DNA of 61,555 nt from Beijerinckiaceae bacterium (GCA_031291515.1 JARLIW010000099.1:1-61555), one strand, 5' to 3'; numbered from the stretch's first letter, positions 25,225 to 35,048 are shown. Numbers and translations: made by a program. Notes: generated by a model not told the origin, from the sequence alone.

Positions 25225-26475
25225 ATGCGTTTTTCCGCTCTTTCAATCATCCTCAATGGCCTCTCCGGCAACACGAACTGGTCCGCCCATTGGCGGCGGC
25301 CGGAGCCAAAGCCTGATTACGACGTGGTGATCGTTGGCGGCGGCGGCCACGGACTGGCAACCGCTTATTACCTCGCGAAGATTTACGGGGTCCAGAATAT
25401 CGCTGTCTTGGAAAAAGCCTACGTGGGCTCGGGCAACGTTGGCCGCAACACGACAATTATCCGGTCCAATTATATGCTGTCGGAAAACAATCCATTCTAC
25501 GAATTATCGATGAAGCTCTGGGAGGGGCTGGAACAAGACTTCAATTTCAATGCCATGGTGTCCCAGCGCGGGGTGCTGAATCTTTTTCATTCCGACGCAC
25601 AGCGCGACTCATACACAAGGCGCGGCAATGCTATGCGGCTTCACGGTGTCGATGCTGACTTGCTCGACCGGCGAGCGGTCCAATCCCTGTATCCGTTTCT
25701 CGACTTCGCGAACGCCCGGTTCCCCATCCAAGGCGGCCTCCTGCAACGGCGCGGCGGCACGGTTCGCCATGACGCGGTGGCCTGGGGCTACGCACGCGGC
25801 GCGAACGGTTATTCTGTCGATATAATCCAAAACTGTGAAGTGACGTCCATCCGGACCAGCAACGGCAAGGCCATCGGCGTCGAGACAACGCGCGGCTATA
25901 TCGGCTGTGGGAAACTCGCGCTCGCCGCGGCCGGCAATTCGTCGCGCGTCGCCGCAATGGCCGGCCTGAAGCTGCCGCTCGAAAGCCATGTTCTACAGGC
26001 CTTCGTGTCCGAGGGCCTCAAGCCTTTCATCAACGGCGTTGTGACCTTCGGCGCCGGACATTTTTATGTTTCACAGTCCGACAAGGGGGGGCTTGTTTTC
26101 GGAGGCGACCTCGACGGCTACAATTCCTATGCGCAGCGCGGCAATTTGGCGACGGTCGAACACGTCGCCGAAGCCGGCAAGGCAATGATCCCAGCGCTCT
26201 CCCGTCTCAGAGTCCTTCGCTCCTGGGGCGGCATCATGGACATGAGCATGGACGGGTCGCCAATCATCGACCGGGGGCATCTCGACAACCTCTATCTGAA
26301 CGCGGGCTGGTGCTATGGCGGGTTCAAGGCCACGCCGGCCTCGGGCTACTGCTTTGCCCATCTCATCGCCAAGAACGAACCGCACGAAACCGCGCGCGCC
26401 TTTCGACTAGATCGCTTCCGACGCGGCTACATCATCGATGAAAAGGGCCAGGGCGCCCAACCCAATCTTCACTGA
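25225..26475 (+). CDS. mgdA: N-methylglutamate dehydrogenase beta-type subunit (SoxB-like)
   Basis: A flavoprotein of 416 residues homologous to sarcosine oxidase beta. FAD fold VVIVGGGGHGLATAYYLA (34-51), then GSGNVGRNTTIIRSNY and the block RRGGTVRHDAVAWGYA (about 175-190); its His182 lies where the covalent-flavin His of SoxB occurs. The start MRFSALSIILNGLSG is the usual SoxB N-terminus, so ATG 25225 is preferred over 25192. It is the first gene of the mgdABCD operon, which oxidises N-methylglutamate to glutamate and a one-carbon unit carried by tetrahydrofolate. Confidence 0.88.
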   Translation: MRFSALSIILNGLSGNTNWSAHWRRPEPKPDYDVVIVGGGGHGLATAYYLAKIYGVQNIAVLEKAYVGSGNVGRNTTIIRSNYMLSENNPFYELSMKLWEGLEQDFNFNAMVSQRGVLNLFHSDAQRDSYTRRGNAMRLHGVDADLLDRRAVQSLYPFLDFANARFPIQGGLLQRRGGTVRHDAVAWGYARGANGYSVDIIQNCEVTSIRTSNGKAIGVETTRGYIGCGKLALAAAGNSSRVAAMAGLKLPLESHVLQAFVSEGLKPFINGVVTFGAGHFYVSQSDKGGLVFGGDLDGYNSYAQRGNLATVEHVAEAGKAMIPALSRLRVLRSWGGIMDMSMDGSPIIDRGHLDNLYLNAGWCYGGFKATPASGYCFAHLIAKNEPHETARAFRLDRFRRGYIIDEKGQGAQPNLH

Positions 26476-26498
26476 TCCTCCACAAAAAGCAGAGCGTC

Positions 26499-26771
26499 AT
26501 GGCCAGCCTAATTCCATGCCCCCATTGCGGGTCTCGTCCGAAAGAGGAATTTGTCGTCAAGGGCGCGGCGATCCCTCGCCCAGCCCCGGACGCCGGGGCC
26601 GATGCGTGGTTCGGCTACGTGTACCTGCGAGACAATCCGCGCGGACCCTATGACGAGTTTTGGCATCACACCTCCGGTTGCCGGCGCTGGCTCATCGTCA
26701 CGCGCGACACCGTCACCCACGACATTTACGCAAGTCGGGATGCCGCCAAAATCGGGGAGGCGACACCGTGA
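26499..26771 (+). CDS. mgdB: N-methylglutamate dehydrogenase delta-type subunit (SoxD-like)
   Basis: A small subunit of 90 residues. The zinc site begins CPHCG (residues 7-11), and the family blocks YVYLRDNPRGPYDEFWHHTSGCRRW (two adjacent parts) and DIYASRD are present. It lies 23 nt after mgdA, and its stop overlaps the GTG start of mgdC (GTGA at 26768). Confidence 0.88.
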   Translation: MASLIPCPHCGSRPKEEFVVKGAAIPRPAPDAGADAWFGYVYLRDNPRGPYDEFWHHTSGCRRWLIVTRDTVTHDIYASRDAAKIGEATP

Positions 26772-29731
26772 AGCCGTATCGTCTCGCGAAAGGCGGTTTG
26801 ATCGACCGCAAGCAGCCATTGTCGTTTACGTTCGACGGCAAGCCGATGAAGGGTTTTTCCGGCGACACGCTGGCTTCGGCGCTACTCGCCAACGGCCAGC
26901 AATTCGTTGGCCGCAGCTTTAAATATCATCGGCCTCGCGGTATTTTGACGGCTGGCGCGGCGGAGCCTAACGCGCTGGTGACGGTCGGCCAGGGTGGTCG
27001 CTCCGAGCCCAATACCCGCGCCACCATGCAAGAACTTTACGAAGGCCTGGAAGCGATAAGTCAGAATCGATGGCCGTCGCTTGCGTATGACGTCGGCGCC
27101 GTCGACGGGCTTTTGTCGCCGTTTTTGTCCGCGGGATTTTACTACAAGACATTCATGTGGCCGGCAGCCTTCTGGGAAAGAGTTTATGAACCCATCATCC
27201 GAAAGGCCGCCGGTCTTGGTAAGGCGTCGTATGAGACCGATCCGGATCTTTACGAGAAATGCTGGGCACATTGTGATCTCTTAGTCATCGGGGCCGGAAT
27301 AACCGGGCTGATTGCGGCGCTTTCCGCCGGACGTGCCGGAAAAAGGGTCGTCCTGATCGACGAGAATGCCGCGCTCGGTGCCTATCTGTTGAGCGAGTCC
27401 TCGCGCATTGACGGGCAGCCCGCCGCGACTTTCGCAGGCACTTTGGTCGCCGAGCTTGAAGACCTACCAAATGTCGATCTCAAACGGGCAACCACGGGCT
27501 TTGGCTGGTACGACGGCAATGTTTTTGGCGCGGTGGAACGGACAGCCGGACATGTCGCGGCCTCTTCAGGCCCCACCTTAGTCGGGCGACTTTGGCGCAT
27601 CGCGGCGAAAAAAGCGATTTTGGCGACCGGCGCGGAAGAACGTCCGCTGGTGTTCGGCGGCAACGACATTCCAGGCGTGACGATGGCCGGCGCCATGCGC
27701 AGCTATCTCAATCGATTCGCCGTCGCGCCTGGCGCCCGCACCGCCGTGTTCACCACCAATGACAGCGGCTACGCCCTTGCCGCCGATCTCGAGGCCGCTG
27801 GCGTGGACGTCGCCGCCGTGATCGACAGTCGCGTTGACGCGAGCGTGGTCTACGGAGGAAAGGCGCGTCTCGTGCGCGGCGGCTATATTTCGGATGCGCA
27901 TGGCGGAAAGGCCGTGCGCCGAGTCGATCTTTGGCGCGAAGGCCGGATCGAACGGCTGGATGTCGATAGTGTCGCAATGTCGGGCGGTTTCAGCCCGGTC
28001 ATTCACCTTGCCTGCCATCGTGGCGGCAGGCCACGCTGGTCCGACGCTCATGCGGCGTTCCTGGCGCCGAACGGATTAACGGATCTGGTCTTGGCGGGAT
28101 CGGCGGCGGGCATCTCTGGACTAGCCGCTTGCGCGGCGTCGGGGCTCGCGCAGGCAGCCGCTGCCCTCGCGGATCTCGGTGTCACGACACCGCCGATGGC
28201 AGTCCCGAAAGTCGAACATGAATATAGTCCTCAACCAACAAAACCGCTTTGGTCGATTCCCGGCGTCAAAACGAAGGCCTTTGTCGACTTCCAAAACGAT
28301 GTTCACCGACAAGACCTCGGTCTTGCCGTACGCGAAGGCTATGAACATGTCGAACTGGCCAAGCGTTATACAACGAATGGAATGGCGACAGACCAAGGCA
28401 AACTTTCCAACGTGAATGCCATTGGCCTGATCGCCGAGGCGCGCGGCGTGTCACCTGCCGATGTTGGGACCACGACATTCCGCCCGTTCTACACACCGGT
28501 GTCCTTTGGTGCCCTTGCCGGAACATCGCATGGCGCGCAATTCCAGCCCGTGCGCAAATCTCCCTTGCATGATTGGGCGGCGAAAAACGGCGCCGCATTT
28601 GTCGAGACCGGGTTGTGGTATCGCTCGAGCTGGTTCTCGCGTCCGGCCGAAAAAGGTTGGCGCGAAAGCGTTGACCGCGAGGTCCTCAATGTCCGAGCGA
28701 ATGCCGGGATCTGCGATGTCTCCATGCTTGGCAAGATCGAGATCCGCGGCGTGGATGCCGCGGAATTTCTGAACCGTGTCTATGCCAATGCGTTTTTGAA
28801 ACTGCCCGTCGGCAAGGCCCGGTATGGCTTGATGCTGCGCGAGGATGGCTTCGTCTATGACGATGGCACGACGAGTCGGCTCGCGGAGGACCGCTATTTT
28901 ATGACGACGACGACCGCTTACGCCGCCGGTGTGCTGACCCATCTCGAGTTCTGCGCCCAAACGCTGTGGCCAGAGCTCGACGTCCGGCTTGCATCGGTGA
29001 CCGACCAATGGGCGCAAATGGCGGTGGCCGGCCCGAAATCCCGCGCAGTCTTGCAACATATCGTGGATGCGGACCTCGATAACCTCGCGTTCCCCTTTCT
29101 GGCCGCCCAAGACGTTTCGCTATTCGATGGAAAGCTGAAAGGACTGTTGTTTCGGATCTCTTTCTCAGGCGAATTGGCCTATGAGCTCGCAGTTCCGGCG
29201 GGCTTCGGCGAGAGTGTCGCCGATGCCGTCATGGAGGTGGGTAAGGTTCACGGGATCCAGCCCTACGGCGTCGAGGCGCTCAACGTGCTGCGCATCGAAA
29301 AAGGCCATGTCACGCACAATGAGATTGACGGGACGACCGTGCCCGCCGATCTTGGCCTCGCGAAAATGGTATCCTCGGGAAAGCGCGATTTCATCGGCAA
29401 GCACATGCTGTCGCGCGAGGGCCTAAGCGATCGCGGCCGCCCACAGCTCGTGGGCGTCGTACCGATCGATCCGGCTTCAAGCTTCCGGTCCGGCGCGCAT
29501 ATCCTCGAAAAATCTGCCGCCCCGACATTGGAAAACGATCAGGGCTACATCACGTCGAGTTGTTATTCGCCGCACGTTGGCTCGGTCATCGGTTTGGCGC
29601 TCGTCAAGCGCGGCGCGGCGCGCCACGGCGAGGAAGTTACCGTCTGGAACGGCTTACGATCCGAATTGACCCCCGCGCGTCTTGTCGACCCGGTTTTTAT
29701 CGATCCCGTCCATGAGAAGCTCCATGCTTGA
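26768..29731 (+). CDS. mgdC: N-methylglutamate dehydrogenase alpha-type subunit (SoxA-like)
   Basis: A protein of 987 residues. An N-terminal ferredoxin-like domain (FSGDTLASALLANGQQFVGR) is followed by a Rossmann domain (LVIGAGITGLIAALSAG), an oxidoreductase domain (CPVxFAD-type, KAILATGAEERPL), and a C-terminal aminomethyltransferase/folate domain (about 600-980, for example GVDAAEFLNRVYAN and NVLRIEKGHVTHNEIDG) that takes the methyl-derived carbon onto tetrahydrofolate. GTG 26768 overlaps the mgdB stop, and MKPYRLAKGGLIDRKQPL is the expected N-terminus; a longer upstream frame is not used. The length is normal for SoxA. Confidence 0.9.
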   Translation: MKPYRLAKGGLIDRKQPLSFTFDGKPMKGFSGDTLASALLANGQQFVGRSFKYHRPRGILTAGAAEPNALVTVGQGGRSEPNTRATMQELYEGLEAISQNRWPSLAYDVGAVDGLLSPFLSAGFYYKTFMWPAAFWERVYEPIIRKAAGLGKASYETDPDLYEKCWAHCDLLVIGAGITGLIAALSAGRAGKRVVLIDENAALGAYLLSESSRIDGQPAATFAGTLVAELEDLPNVDLKRATTGFGWYDGNVFGAVERTAGHVAASSGPTLVGRLWRIAAKKAILATGAEERPLVFGGNDIPGVTMAGAMRSYLNRFAVAPGARTAVFTTNDSGYALAADLEAAGVDVAAVIDSRVDASVVYGGKARLVRGGYISDAHGGKAVRRVDLWREGRIERLDVDSVAMSGGFSPVIHLACHRGGRPRWSDAHAAFLAPNGLTDLVLAGSAAGISGLAACAASGLAQAAAALADLGVTTPPMAVPKVEHEYSPQPTKPLWSIPGVKTKAFVDFQNDVHRQDLGLAVREGYEHVELAKRYTTNGMATDQGKLSNVNAIGLIAEARGVSPADVGTTTFRPFYTPVSFGALAGTSHGAQFQPVRKSPLHDWAAKNGAAFVETGLWYRSSWFSRPAEKGWRESVDREVLNVRANAGICDVSMLGKIEIRGVDAAEFLNRVYANAFLKLPVGKARYGLMLREDGFVYDDGTTSRLAEDRYFMTTTTAYAAGVLTHLEFCAQTLWPELDVRLASVTDQWAQMAVAGPKSRAVLQHIVDADLDNLAFPFLAAQDVSLFDGKLKGLLFRISFSGELAYELAVPAGFGESVADAVMEVGKVHGIQPYGVEALNVLRIEKGHVTHNEIDGTTVPADLGLAKMVSSGKRDFIGKHMLSREGLSDRGRPQLVGVVPIDPASSFRSGAHILEKSAAPTLENDQGYITSSCYSPHVGSVIGLALVKRGAARHGEEVTVWNGLRSELTPARLVDPVFIDPVHEKLHA

Positions 29732-30272
29732 AACAGCCCGTGTCGATTTCCCGCTCGTCCACCGCCCGGCGATCAAGGCCCACGGCACTCCTCGTAAAGG
29801 CAAGGCAACGCTAGAGGCCAATTTAGAGGGGACGATCCTCAATTTATTAAGCCGACCTGGCGCGGCGAGCGCGGCTGAAATTATTGCCGCCTTGGAGTCG
29901 CGCGGGCCGTTCTCCATGCGTGCCGCCGGGCCAGGTCAGTGGCTCGTCGTGTTCGACCGGTTGCTTGTGCCGCACGAAATCGACGAATGCGAAAATGACC
30001 TCAAGGGAACAGCCTATGTCGTCGATCAAACCCATGGCCGGGTCAGGATTCGGTTGCAGGGGTCGTCGGCCAGATGCGTTCTCGCCAAAGGAACCGGCGT
30101 CGACCTACACCCAGACGTGTTCGCGATCGGTTCATCAGCGATGACGCTGATCGGCCATATCGGCGTCAATCTGACTCGGATCGACACCGATGCCTTCGAA
30201 CTTCTTGTCCTTCGGAGCTTTGCGGAAAGCCTCTGGCATGAGCTTGAACACATGAGCAATGAGTTTTTTTAG
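29724..30272 (+). CDS. mgdD: N-methylglutamate dehydrogenase gamma-type subunit (SoxG-like)
   Basis: A protein of 182 residues, the usual length for SoxG. It contains the typical LVVFDRLL..., DQTHGRVRIRLQGSSARCVLAKGTGVDLHP region (split blocks) and TLIGHIGVNLTRIDTDAFELLVLRSFAESLW. ATG 29724 overlaps the mgdC stop, with GAGAAG before it; ATG 29712 is possible. It is the last gene of the mgd operon. Confidence 0.87.
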   Translation: MLETARVDFPLVHRPAIKAHGTPRKGKATLEANLEGTILNLLSRPGAASAAEIIAALESRGPFSMRAAGPGQWLVVFDRLLVPHEIDECENDLKGTAYVVDQTHGRVRIRLQGSSARCVLAKGTGVDLHPDVFAIGSSAMTLIGHIGVNLTRIDTDAFELLVLRSFAESLWHELEHMSNEFF

Positions 30273-30631
30273 AGCTCATCGACGAAGATATAGGGCCTGT
30301 GCATTTGCAACCATTTGGGCGCCGACCCCGGAGACGAAAACGGTCCTGTTGTTGAGGGTAAGTCAGCGAGACACCGCCGGATGCGCCGAGCGGCGGGTTT
30401 CCGCGTTGATCCAAATTTACGAAGTCCGATCGTTCCGGCCAGTCGGCAAGCGCCACGCGATCCGCAAGGAGCGGATTTCTTCCCCTATGAGCCCGCGATG
30501 AACGTTTGGTGTCTGATCGAATTCACTCGCCTGGCGAAGGCATTTCCCGAAACCGGCCTTGGCGCGAGCTTTGGAAATGAGGTCGGGGCTTCGCTCAACG
30601 TCCGTTGCTCTTGATGATATGAGGATCAACC
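30273..30631. other. Intergenic region after mgdD, no gene seen
   Basis: About 360 bp. Short frames here have no domain. A GAGGAT signal at the end serves the TTG start of the thioesterase at 30632. Confidence 0.4.
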
Positions 30632-31021
30632 TTGCAGACCGACATCCCCCCTGACGCCGATCCGGCAATTCGCACAATCGCAATGTCTAGCGATACCAAT
30701 CCCGCCGGGGATATTTTTGGCGGCTGGTTGCTTTCGCAAATGGACTTGGCGGCGGGCAGTGTCGCGGCGCGCTACGCGCGCGGACGCTGTGTAACCGTCG
30801 CCATCGACAAGATCGTATTCGTCGAGCCGGTTAAAGTCGGAGATGAAGTCACTGTTTATGCGTTGCTTGTCGAAACGGGACGAAGTTCGATGAAATTCGA
30901 GGTTTCCGCCTGGCGAAGAATGTGCGACGGCGAAGACGTTCGCAAGGTGACAGGAGCGCTGTTTACGTTCGTTGCTCTTGGCTCAGACGGTCGCCCGCGG
31001 CCGCTTCTGCCCGCGAAGTAG
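30632..31021 (+). CDS. YciA-like acyl-CoA thioesterase
   Basis: A hot-dog thioesterase of 129 residues. The motif SSDTNPAGDIFGGWLLSQMD (about 19-38) matches the MPxDTNxxGDIFGGWxMSQMD of YciA, including the catalytic Asp, and FVEPVKVGDEV is the usual second block. It cleaves acyl-CoA esters in the cytosol. The start is TTG with GAGGAT 5 nt before; no in-frame ATG precedes the domain. It lies between the NMG and phenylacetate clusters. Because no paaI is seen in the paa cluster, it could serve the same rescue role, though that is speculation. Confidence 0.82.
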   Translation: MQTDIPPDADPAIRTIAMSSDTNPAGDIFGGWLLSQMDLAAGSVAARYARGRCVTVAIDKIVFVEPVKVGDEVTVYALLVETGRSSMKFEVSAWRRMCDGEDVRKVTGALFTFVALGSDGRPRPLLPAK

Positions 31022-31361
31022 CGTCGCACCTCGGGCCCGATATCGTCGCATGCCGAACTCGGACGATGATTCCACCGCGTTCGCGCGGCATTCCTTATGC
31101 GAGGCGAACAACTGTCTTTGCGGATCAAGATAGAATCTTGCATGTCGCGCCTCTGCGATGCCGTCGTTTGCACCGGGCCTCAATTCGCGTGGAAGCCAAG
31201 CGCCTTCCGCAGCGCAACGGTTTTACTTCGCCCCCCCCCGACGACTATCCCACACAGGCTTTGAGGCCGCCGCGGCGTATTGTGCACGCCGGCGTCTCGT
31301 CGTGGCGCAGCGGGTTCCTATCGCCCGCGGCGACCGCAAAGTCGCATATCCGTCCGGCACG
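31022..31361. other. Convergent intergenic region, no gene seen
   Basis: About 340 bp between the thioesterase and the 3' end of paaE. Frames on both strands are short and Arg-rich. A run of ten C lies near 31230-31240. Confidence 0.4.
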
Positions 31362-32441
31362 TCAAACCGCGTCGAAATCGATCACCACACGGTCGCTCAC
31401 GGGACGAGCTTGGCAGGTGAGAACGAAGCCGGCCTTCAGCTCCCAAGGCTCAAGTGAATAGTTCACCTCCATCGCCGTCTCGCCCTCGGCCACTTTCGCG
31501 CGACACGTACTGCACATACCGCCCTTGCAGGCGTAGGGAAGATCGAGCCCCGCGCGCAGCGCCGCATCGAGAATGGTCTCGCCGTCCGCCACCAGCACAT
31601 CCCGGCGCTTGCCGTCGAGCACCAGGCTTGCCACATGCGTCGCGGCGTCGCCGCGCGGCACCGCCACCGGCTTCCGCTTGCCGCCGTGGGCGGAGACGAA
31701 TCGCTCCGAATGGATGCGGTCGGGCTCGATCCCGATGGCGCGGCAGGTCGCTTCGAGGTCGGCGATCATTTCTTCGGGACCGCAAATGTAAACGTCGTCG
31801 ACGATCTCCCAGGGAACGATCGATCGCAGTAGGATACGGGCCTTGGCGCCGTCGAGCCGGCCGTTGAGGACCGGTATGTCCTGCTCTTCGCGCGAAAGGA
31901 CATGGAACACCGACAGGCGTCCGGTGTACCGGTCCTTCAACTCCTCAAGCGCACCCTTGTAGAGTATATCTTCGCTCGACTTGTTACCGTAGAATAGAAA
32001 AAAACGCCCGTCACGATCCCCGTCGAGAGCGCCCCGCATGATCGATAGGATCGGCGTGATGCCCGATCCCGCGGCAAAACCTACCAAAACGCGATCCGAG
32101 CCGGTCCGTCTGGACAGGCCGAAGCGCCCGGTTGGCGTCATCACGTCGATCGCGTGCCCCGCTTTCAACTCTGCGTTCGCCCAAGTGGAGAAGACGCCGC
32201 CCTCGACCGCCTTGATGGCGATGCGCAGCTCGGCGTCAAATGGTCCGGAACTAATCGAATAGGATCGCCGCACGGATTCTCCGGCGATATCCGCCTTGAG
32301 GGTGAGATACTGCCCCGGCTCGAACCGATAGGCATCCGCCAGTTGGGGCGGGACATCAAAGGCGACGGAAACCGCGTCTTTCGTCTCTTTGGTGACGTCC
32401 TTGACGGTGAGCTCGTGGAAGCGTGGCGATAAACTATTCAT
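31362..32441 (-). CDS. paaE: Phenylacetyl-CoA epoxidase reductase subunit
   Basis: A reductase of 359 residues: an FAD/NAD(P)H ferredoxin-reductase module (about 1-250; RRSYSISSGP for FAD, VGFAAGSGITPILSIMRGAL for NADP) and a C-terminal plant-type 2Fe-2S domain with YACKGGMCSTCRAKV and a fourth Cys in VLTCQA. It supplies electrons to the PaaABCD oxygenase. ATG 32441 is right for the family (MNSLSPRFHELTVKDVTKET) and overlaps the paaD stop; a frame that stays open to 33128 runs through paaD and paaC in antisense register and is not real N-terminus. Confidence 0.92.
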   Translation of the reverse strand: MNSLSPRFHELTVKDVTKETKDAVSVAFDVPPQLADAYRFEPGQYLTLKADIAGESVRRSYSISSGPFDAELRIAIKAVEGGVFSTWANAELKAGHAIDVMTPTGRFGLSRRTGSDRVLVGFAAGSGITPILSIMRGALDGDRDGRFFLFYGNKSSEDILYKGALEELKDRYTGRLSVFHVLSREEQDIPVLNGRLDGAKARILLRSIVPWEIVDDVYICGPEEMIADLEATCRAIGIEPDRIHSERFVSAHGGKRKPVAVPRGDAATHVASLVLDGKRRDVLVADGETILDAALRAGLDLPYACKGGMCSTCRAKVAEGETAMEVNYSLEPWELKAGFVLTCQARPVSDRVVIDFDAV

Positions 32442-32944
32442 CAATGACACTTGAAATAGTCGAAGGGCTCGAGGCATGTCTTGCAACGCCAGAGCGCCTT
32501 GCAGGAGGTGGAGGCGAATTCGGCGAGCTTCTCTGTATCCGCCGAGTTGCAACGCGCGCATGGAACGGTCTCGGCGCCGAATAGCGCGCGCCGTCCAGCT
32601 GCGCGCGCGGGCGGCGCGATGCCATAGTCTTTGAGCTTCCGCCGTCCGGTCTCGGACATCCAATCGGTCGTCCAGGCGGGCGAAAGCACGGTTCGCACCG
32701 CGGGCCGTCCGAGCCCCGCGGCCTCCACCGCGACCTCGATCTCCAGCGCGATCATGTTCATGGCGGGACATCCCGAATAGGTTGGCGTGATCGACACCTC
32801 GATACGGCCGCCATCGACCGCGACGTCCCTCAAAACGCCCAGGTCGGCGATCGTGAGCACCGGAATTTCTGGGTCGGCAACGGCGCCGGCAATGCCGATG
32901 ACGCGCTCGCGCAGAAGCTCGTCGCTCGCGGCCGCGTTCACCAC
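32441..32944 (-). CDS. paaD: Phenylacetyl-CoA epoxidase maturation protein
   Basis: A protein of 167 residues with an N-terminal MIP18/DUF59 domain (DPEIPVLTIADLGVLRDV, TPTYSGCPAMNMI) and a C-terminal Cys-pair zinc ribbon (CARCNSADTEKL..., WRCKTCLEPFDYFKCH). It is thought to assist assembly of the iron centre of the epoxidase. It overlaps paaC at its start and paaE at its end, so translation is coupled. Confidence 0.9.
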   Translation of the reverse strand: MVNAAASDELLRERVIGIAGAVADPEIPVLTIADLGVLRDVAVDGGRIEVSITPTYSGCPAMNMIALEIEVAVEAAGLGRPAVRTVLSPAWTTDWMSETGRRKLKDYGIAPPARAAGRRALFGAETVPCARCNSADTEKLAEFASTSCKALWRCKTCLEPFDYFKCH

Positions 32945-33714
32945 GCCGCTCCCGGATACGACCGCTGGAGGTGCTGAAGTTCGGCAAGGATGTGGCCGAG
33001 GTATTCGCCGTGCCTCCCGGCGCGGCCGCCCTGCTGCATCCAGGACGACGCCGGCATGTCGAGGGTGGCCGTCCGCAGAACGTCCGAAACGGTGGCGCGC
33101 CAGCCATCGCGCAACGGTCCGAGATCAATGGCTTTGCCTTGTTCGATCAGTTCGCGCTCCGCATCGTCCATTGCGAACATTTCACCCGTAAAAGACCACA
33201 TTGCCGCGACCGCCGCCTGCATGCGGGCGTGGCTCTCTCCCGTGCCGTCGCCGAGCCGGATCACCCATTCCGCGCTATGACGCAGGTGATAGGCCATTTC
33301 CTTCTCGGATTTGCAGGCGATGGCGGCCAGGGTGTCGTCGGCGCTCGACGTCATCGCCCGCCAAAACAGGTCCGCGAAGGCGGCATAAAAGAATTGCCGC
33401 GCAATCGTTTGGGCGAAGTCACCGTTCGGCTGCTCGGCGAGCAGGAGGTTGCGATATTGTCGTTCCTCGCGAAGATAGGCGTAACCGTCCTCGGTCGCGC
33501 CTCGTCCCTCGACGTCCGCGGCGTAGCTGTAGAGCGACCGCGCTTGGCCCAGGAGATCGAGGCCCATGTTGGAGAGAGCCATATCTTCCTCGAGCGTCGG
33601 GCCGTGGCCGCACCATTCCGACAGGCGGTGTCCGAGGATCAGGGCGTCGTCGGCCCGGCGCAGGCAATAGAGGACCAGGGGCGTTTCTTCGATGATCAGG
33701 GACCGGGCGGTCAT
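32938..33714 (-). CDS. paaC: Phenylacetyl-CoA epoxidase structural subunit
   Basis: A ferritin-like four-helix protein of 258 residues with typical blocks LGHRLSEWCGHGPTLEEDMA, LGQARSLYSYAA and EKEMAYHLRHSAEWVIRLGDG. It is the non-catalytic partner of PaaA in the core of the multicomponent oxygenase that epoxidises the ring of phenylacetyl-CoA. It overlaps the start of paaD by 7 bp and follows paaB by 46 bp. Confidence 0.92.
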   Translation of the reverse strand: MTARSLIIEETPLVLYCLRRADDALILGHRLSEWCGHGPTLEEDMALSNMGLDLLGQARSLYSYAADVEGRGATEDGYAYLREERQYRNLLLAEQPNGDFAQTIARQFFYAAFADLFWRAMTSSADDTLAAIACKSEKEMAYHLRHSAEWVIRLGDGTGESHARMQAAVAAMWSFTGEMFAMDDAERELIEQGKAIDLGPLRDGWRATVSDVLRTATLDMPASSWMQQGGRAGRHGEYLGHILAELQHLQRSYPGAAW

Positions 33715-33760
33715 GGGCCAAACCTTTGAATGTGGATGGGCATCGCGTACCGGCCGGCCA

Positions 33761-34051
33761 TCACATGTGCCCGATTTCGTCCGGGACCTCGTAGAAGGTG
33801 GGATGGCGGTAAACTTTCGATTCGGCGGGCTCGAACATCATCGCCTTGTCGGAAGGATCCGAGGCTACGATGGCCGCTGAAGGCACCACCCATATCGACA
33901 GTCCTTCGCCGCGCCGTGTGTAGACGTCGCGTGCGGCCTGGACCGCCATTTTGGAGTCCGTCGCATGAAGCGACCCCACATGCTTGTGAGCCAAACCATT
34001 GCGGCTCCGTATGAAGACCTCCCAGAGTGGCATCATCTTATTTTCCATCAT
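33761..34051 (-). CDS. paaB: Phenylacetyl-CoA epoxidase small subunit
   Basis: A protein of 96 residues with the conserved start PLWEVFIRSRNGLAHKHVGS and the blocks ARDVYTRRGEGLSIWVVPS and KVYRHPTFYEVPDEIGHM. It bridges PaaAC heterodimers in the complex. GAGGAG lies 6 nt before the first of several Met codons. Confidence 0.92.
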   Translation of the reverse strand: MMENKMMPLWEVFIRSRNGLAHKHVGSLHATDSKMAVQAARDVYTRRGEGLSIWVVPSAAIVASDPSDKAMMFEPAESKVYRHPTFYEVPDEIGHM

Positions 34052-34067
34052 GGTGATCTCCTCGGCG

Positions 34068-35048
34068 TCAGACCGCCGCGCGCATTTGTTTCAACGCATG
34101 CGCCGCGGCCGCGTCGCGGACCCAGGCGCCTTCCGCATGCGCCTTGCGGCGGGCGGCGAGCCTGTCGCGGTTACAAGGGCCGTTTCCGGCCAAAACCTGC
34201 TTGAACTCGTTCCAGTCGATCTCGCCGTATAGCCAATGGCCCGACGCCTCGTCGAACCGAAGATCGGGATCGGGGAGCATCAGTCCCAGGTGCTGGGCCT
34301 GCGGAACCGTGGCGTCGACGAATTTCTGGCGTAGCTCGTCGTTCGAGAATCGTTTAATTTTCCAAGCCATCGAGGCGTCGCTGTGTTCACTCACGGTGTC
34401 CGGTGGGCCGAACATCATGAGGCACGGCCACCACCAGCGGTTCAACGCATCCTGGGCCATGGCCTTCTGCTCACCGGTGCCTCTCGACAGCGTGACCATG
34501 ATCTCGAAGCCCTGGCGCTGATGGAAGGATTCTTCCTTGCACACCCTTATCATTGCGCGGGCGTAGGGTCCGTACGAGCAGCGGCACAACGGGATCTGGT
34601 TCATGATCGCGGCGCCATCCACCAGCCAGCCGATCGCGCCGATGTCGGCCCATGTCGTCGCAGGATAATTGAAAATCGAAGAATATTTGGCGTTGCCGGA
34701 CAACAACTGGCCGAAGAACTGCTCGCGCGATATGCCGAGCGTCTCGGCCGCGGCGTAGAGATACAAGCCGTGGCCGCACTCGTCTTGGACCTTCGCTAGC
34801 AGCGCCGCCTTGCGGCGCAGCGACGGCGCGCGAGTGATCCAATTGCCTTCGGGCAGCATGCCGACGATTTCGGAATGGGCATGCTGCGATATCTGACGGG
34901 CCAAGGTGCGCCGGTACGTCTCCGGCATCCAGTCGTTCGCCTCAATGCGCTCTTCGGCATCGATGCGCGCCTGAAAAGCCGCCGCCTGCGACATATCCTC
35001 GACGGGCTGGATTTGGGAATCGGTGGCGTTCAGGGCTTGCGTATACAC
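34068..35048 (-). CDS. paaA: Phenylacetyl-CoA epoxidase catalytic subunit
   Basis: A ferritin-like diiron oxygenase of 326 residues. Metal-ligand motifs are visible as [17 protein letters not shown] and the later [11 protein letters not shown] (E-x-x-H). It forms the ring 1,2-epoxide of phenylacetyl-CoA. The start is GTG at 35048 with a strong GGAGGA. It is the first structural gene, 48 bp after paaX, and a TTACAAAAA-type inverted repeat lies in that gap as a possible own operator. Confidence 0.93.
   Translation of the reverse strand: MYTQALNATDSQIQPVEDMSQAAAFQARIDAEERIEANDWMPETYRRTLARQISQHAHSEIVGMLPEGNWITRAPSLRRKAALLAKVQDECGHGLYLYAAAETLGISREQFFGQLLSGNAKYSSIFNYPATTWADIGAIGWLVDGAAIMNQIPLCRCSYGPYARAMIRVCKEESFHQRQGFEIMVTLSRGTGEQKAMAQDALNRWWWPCLMMFGPPDTVSEHSDASMAWKIKRFSNDELRQKFVDATVPQAQHLGLMLPDPDLRFDEASGHWLYGEIDWNEFKQVLAGNGPCNRDRLAARRKAHAEGAWVRDAAAAHALKQMRAAV

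Noticed and set aside
32442-33128. Open extension of the paaE frame to 33128
   Set aside because: It crosses paaD and paaC, is very Arg-rich, and the family N-terminus begins at 32441.
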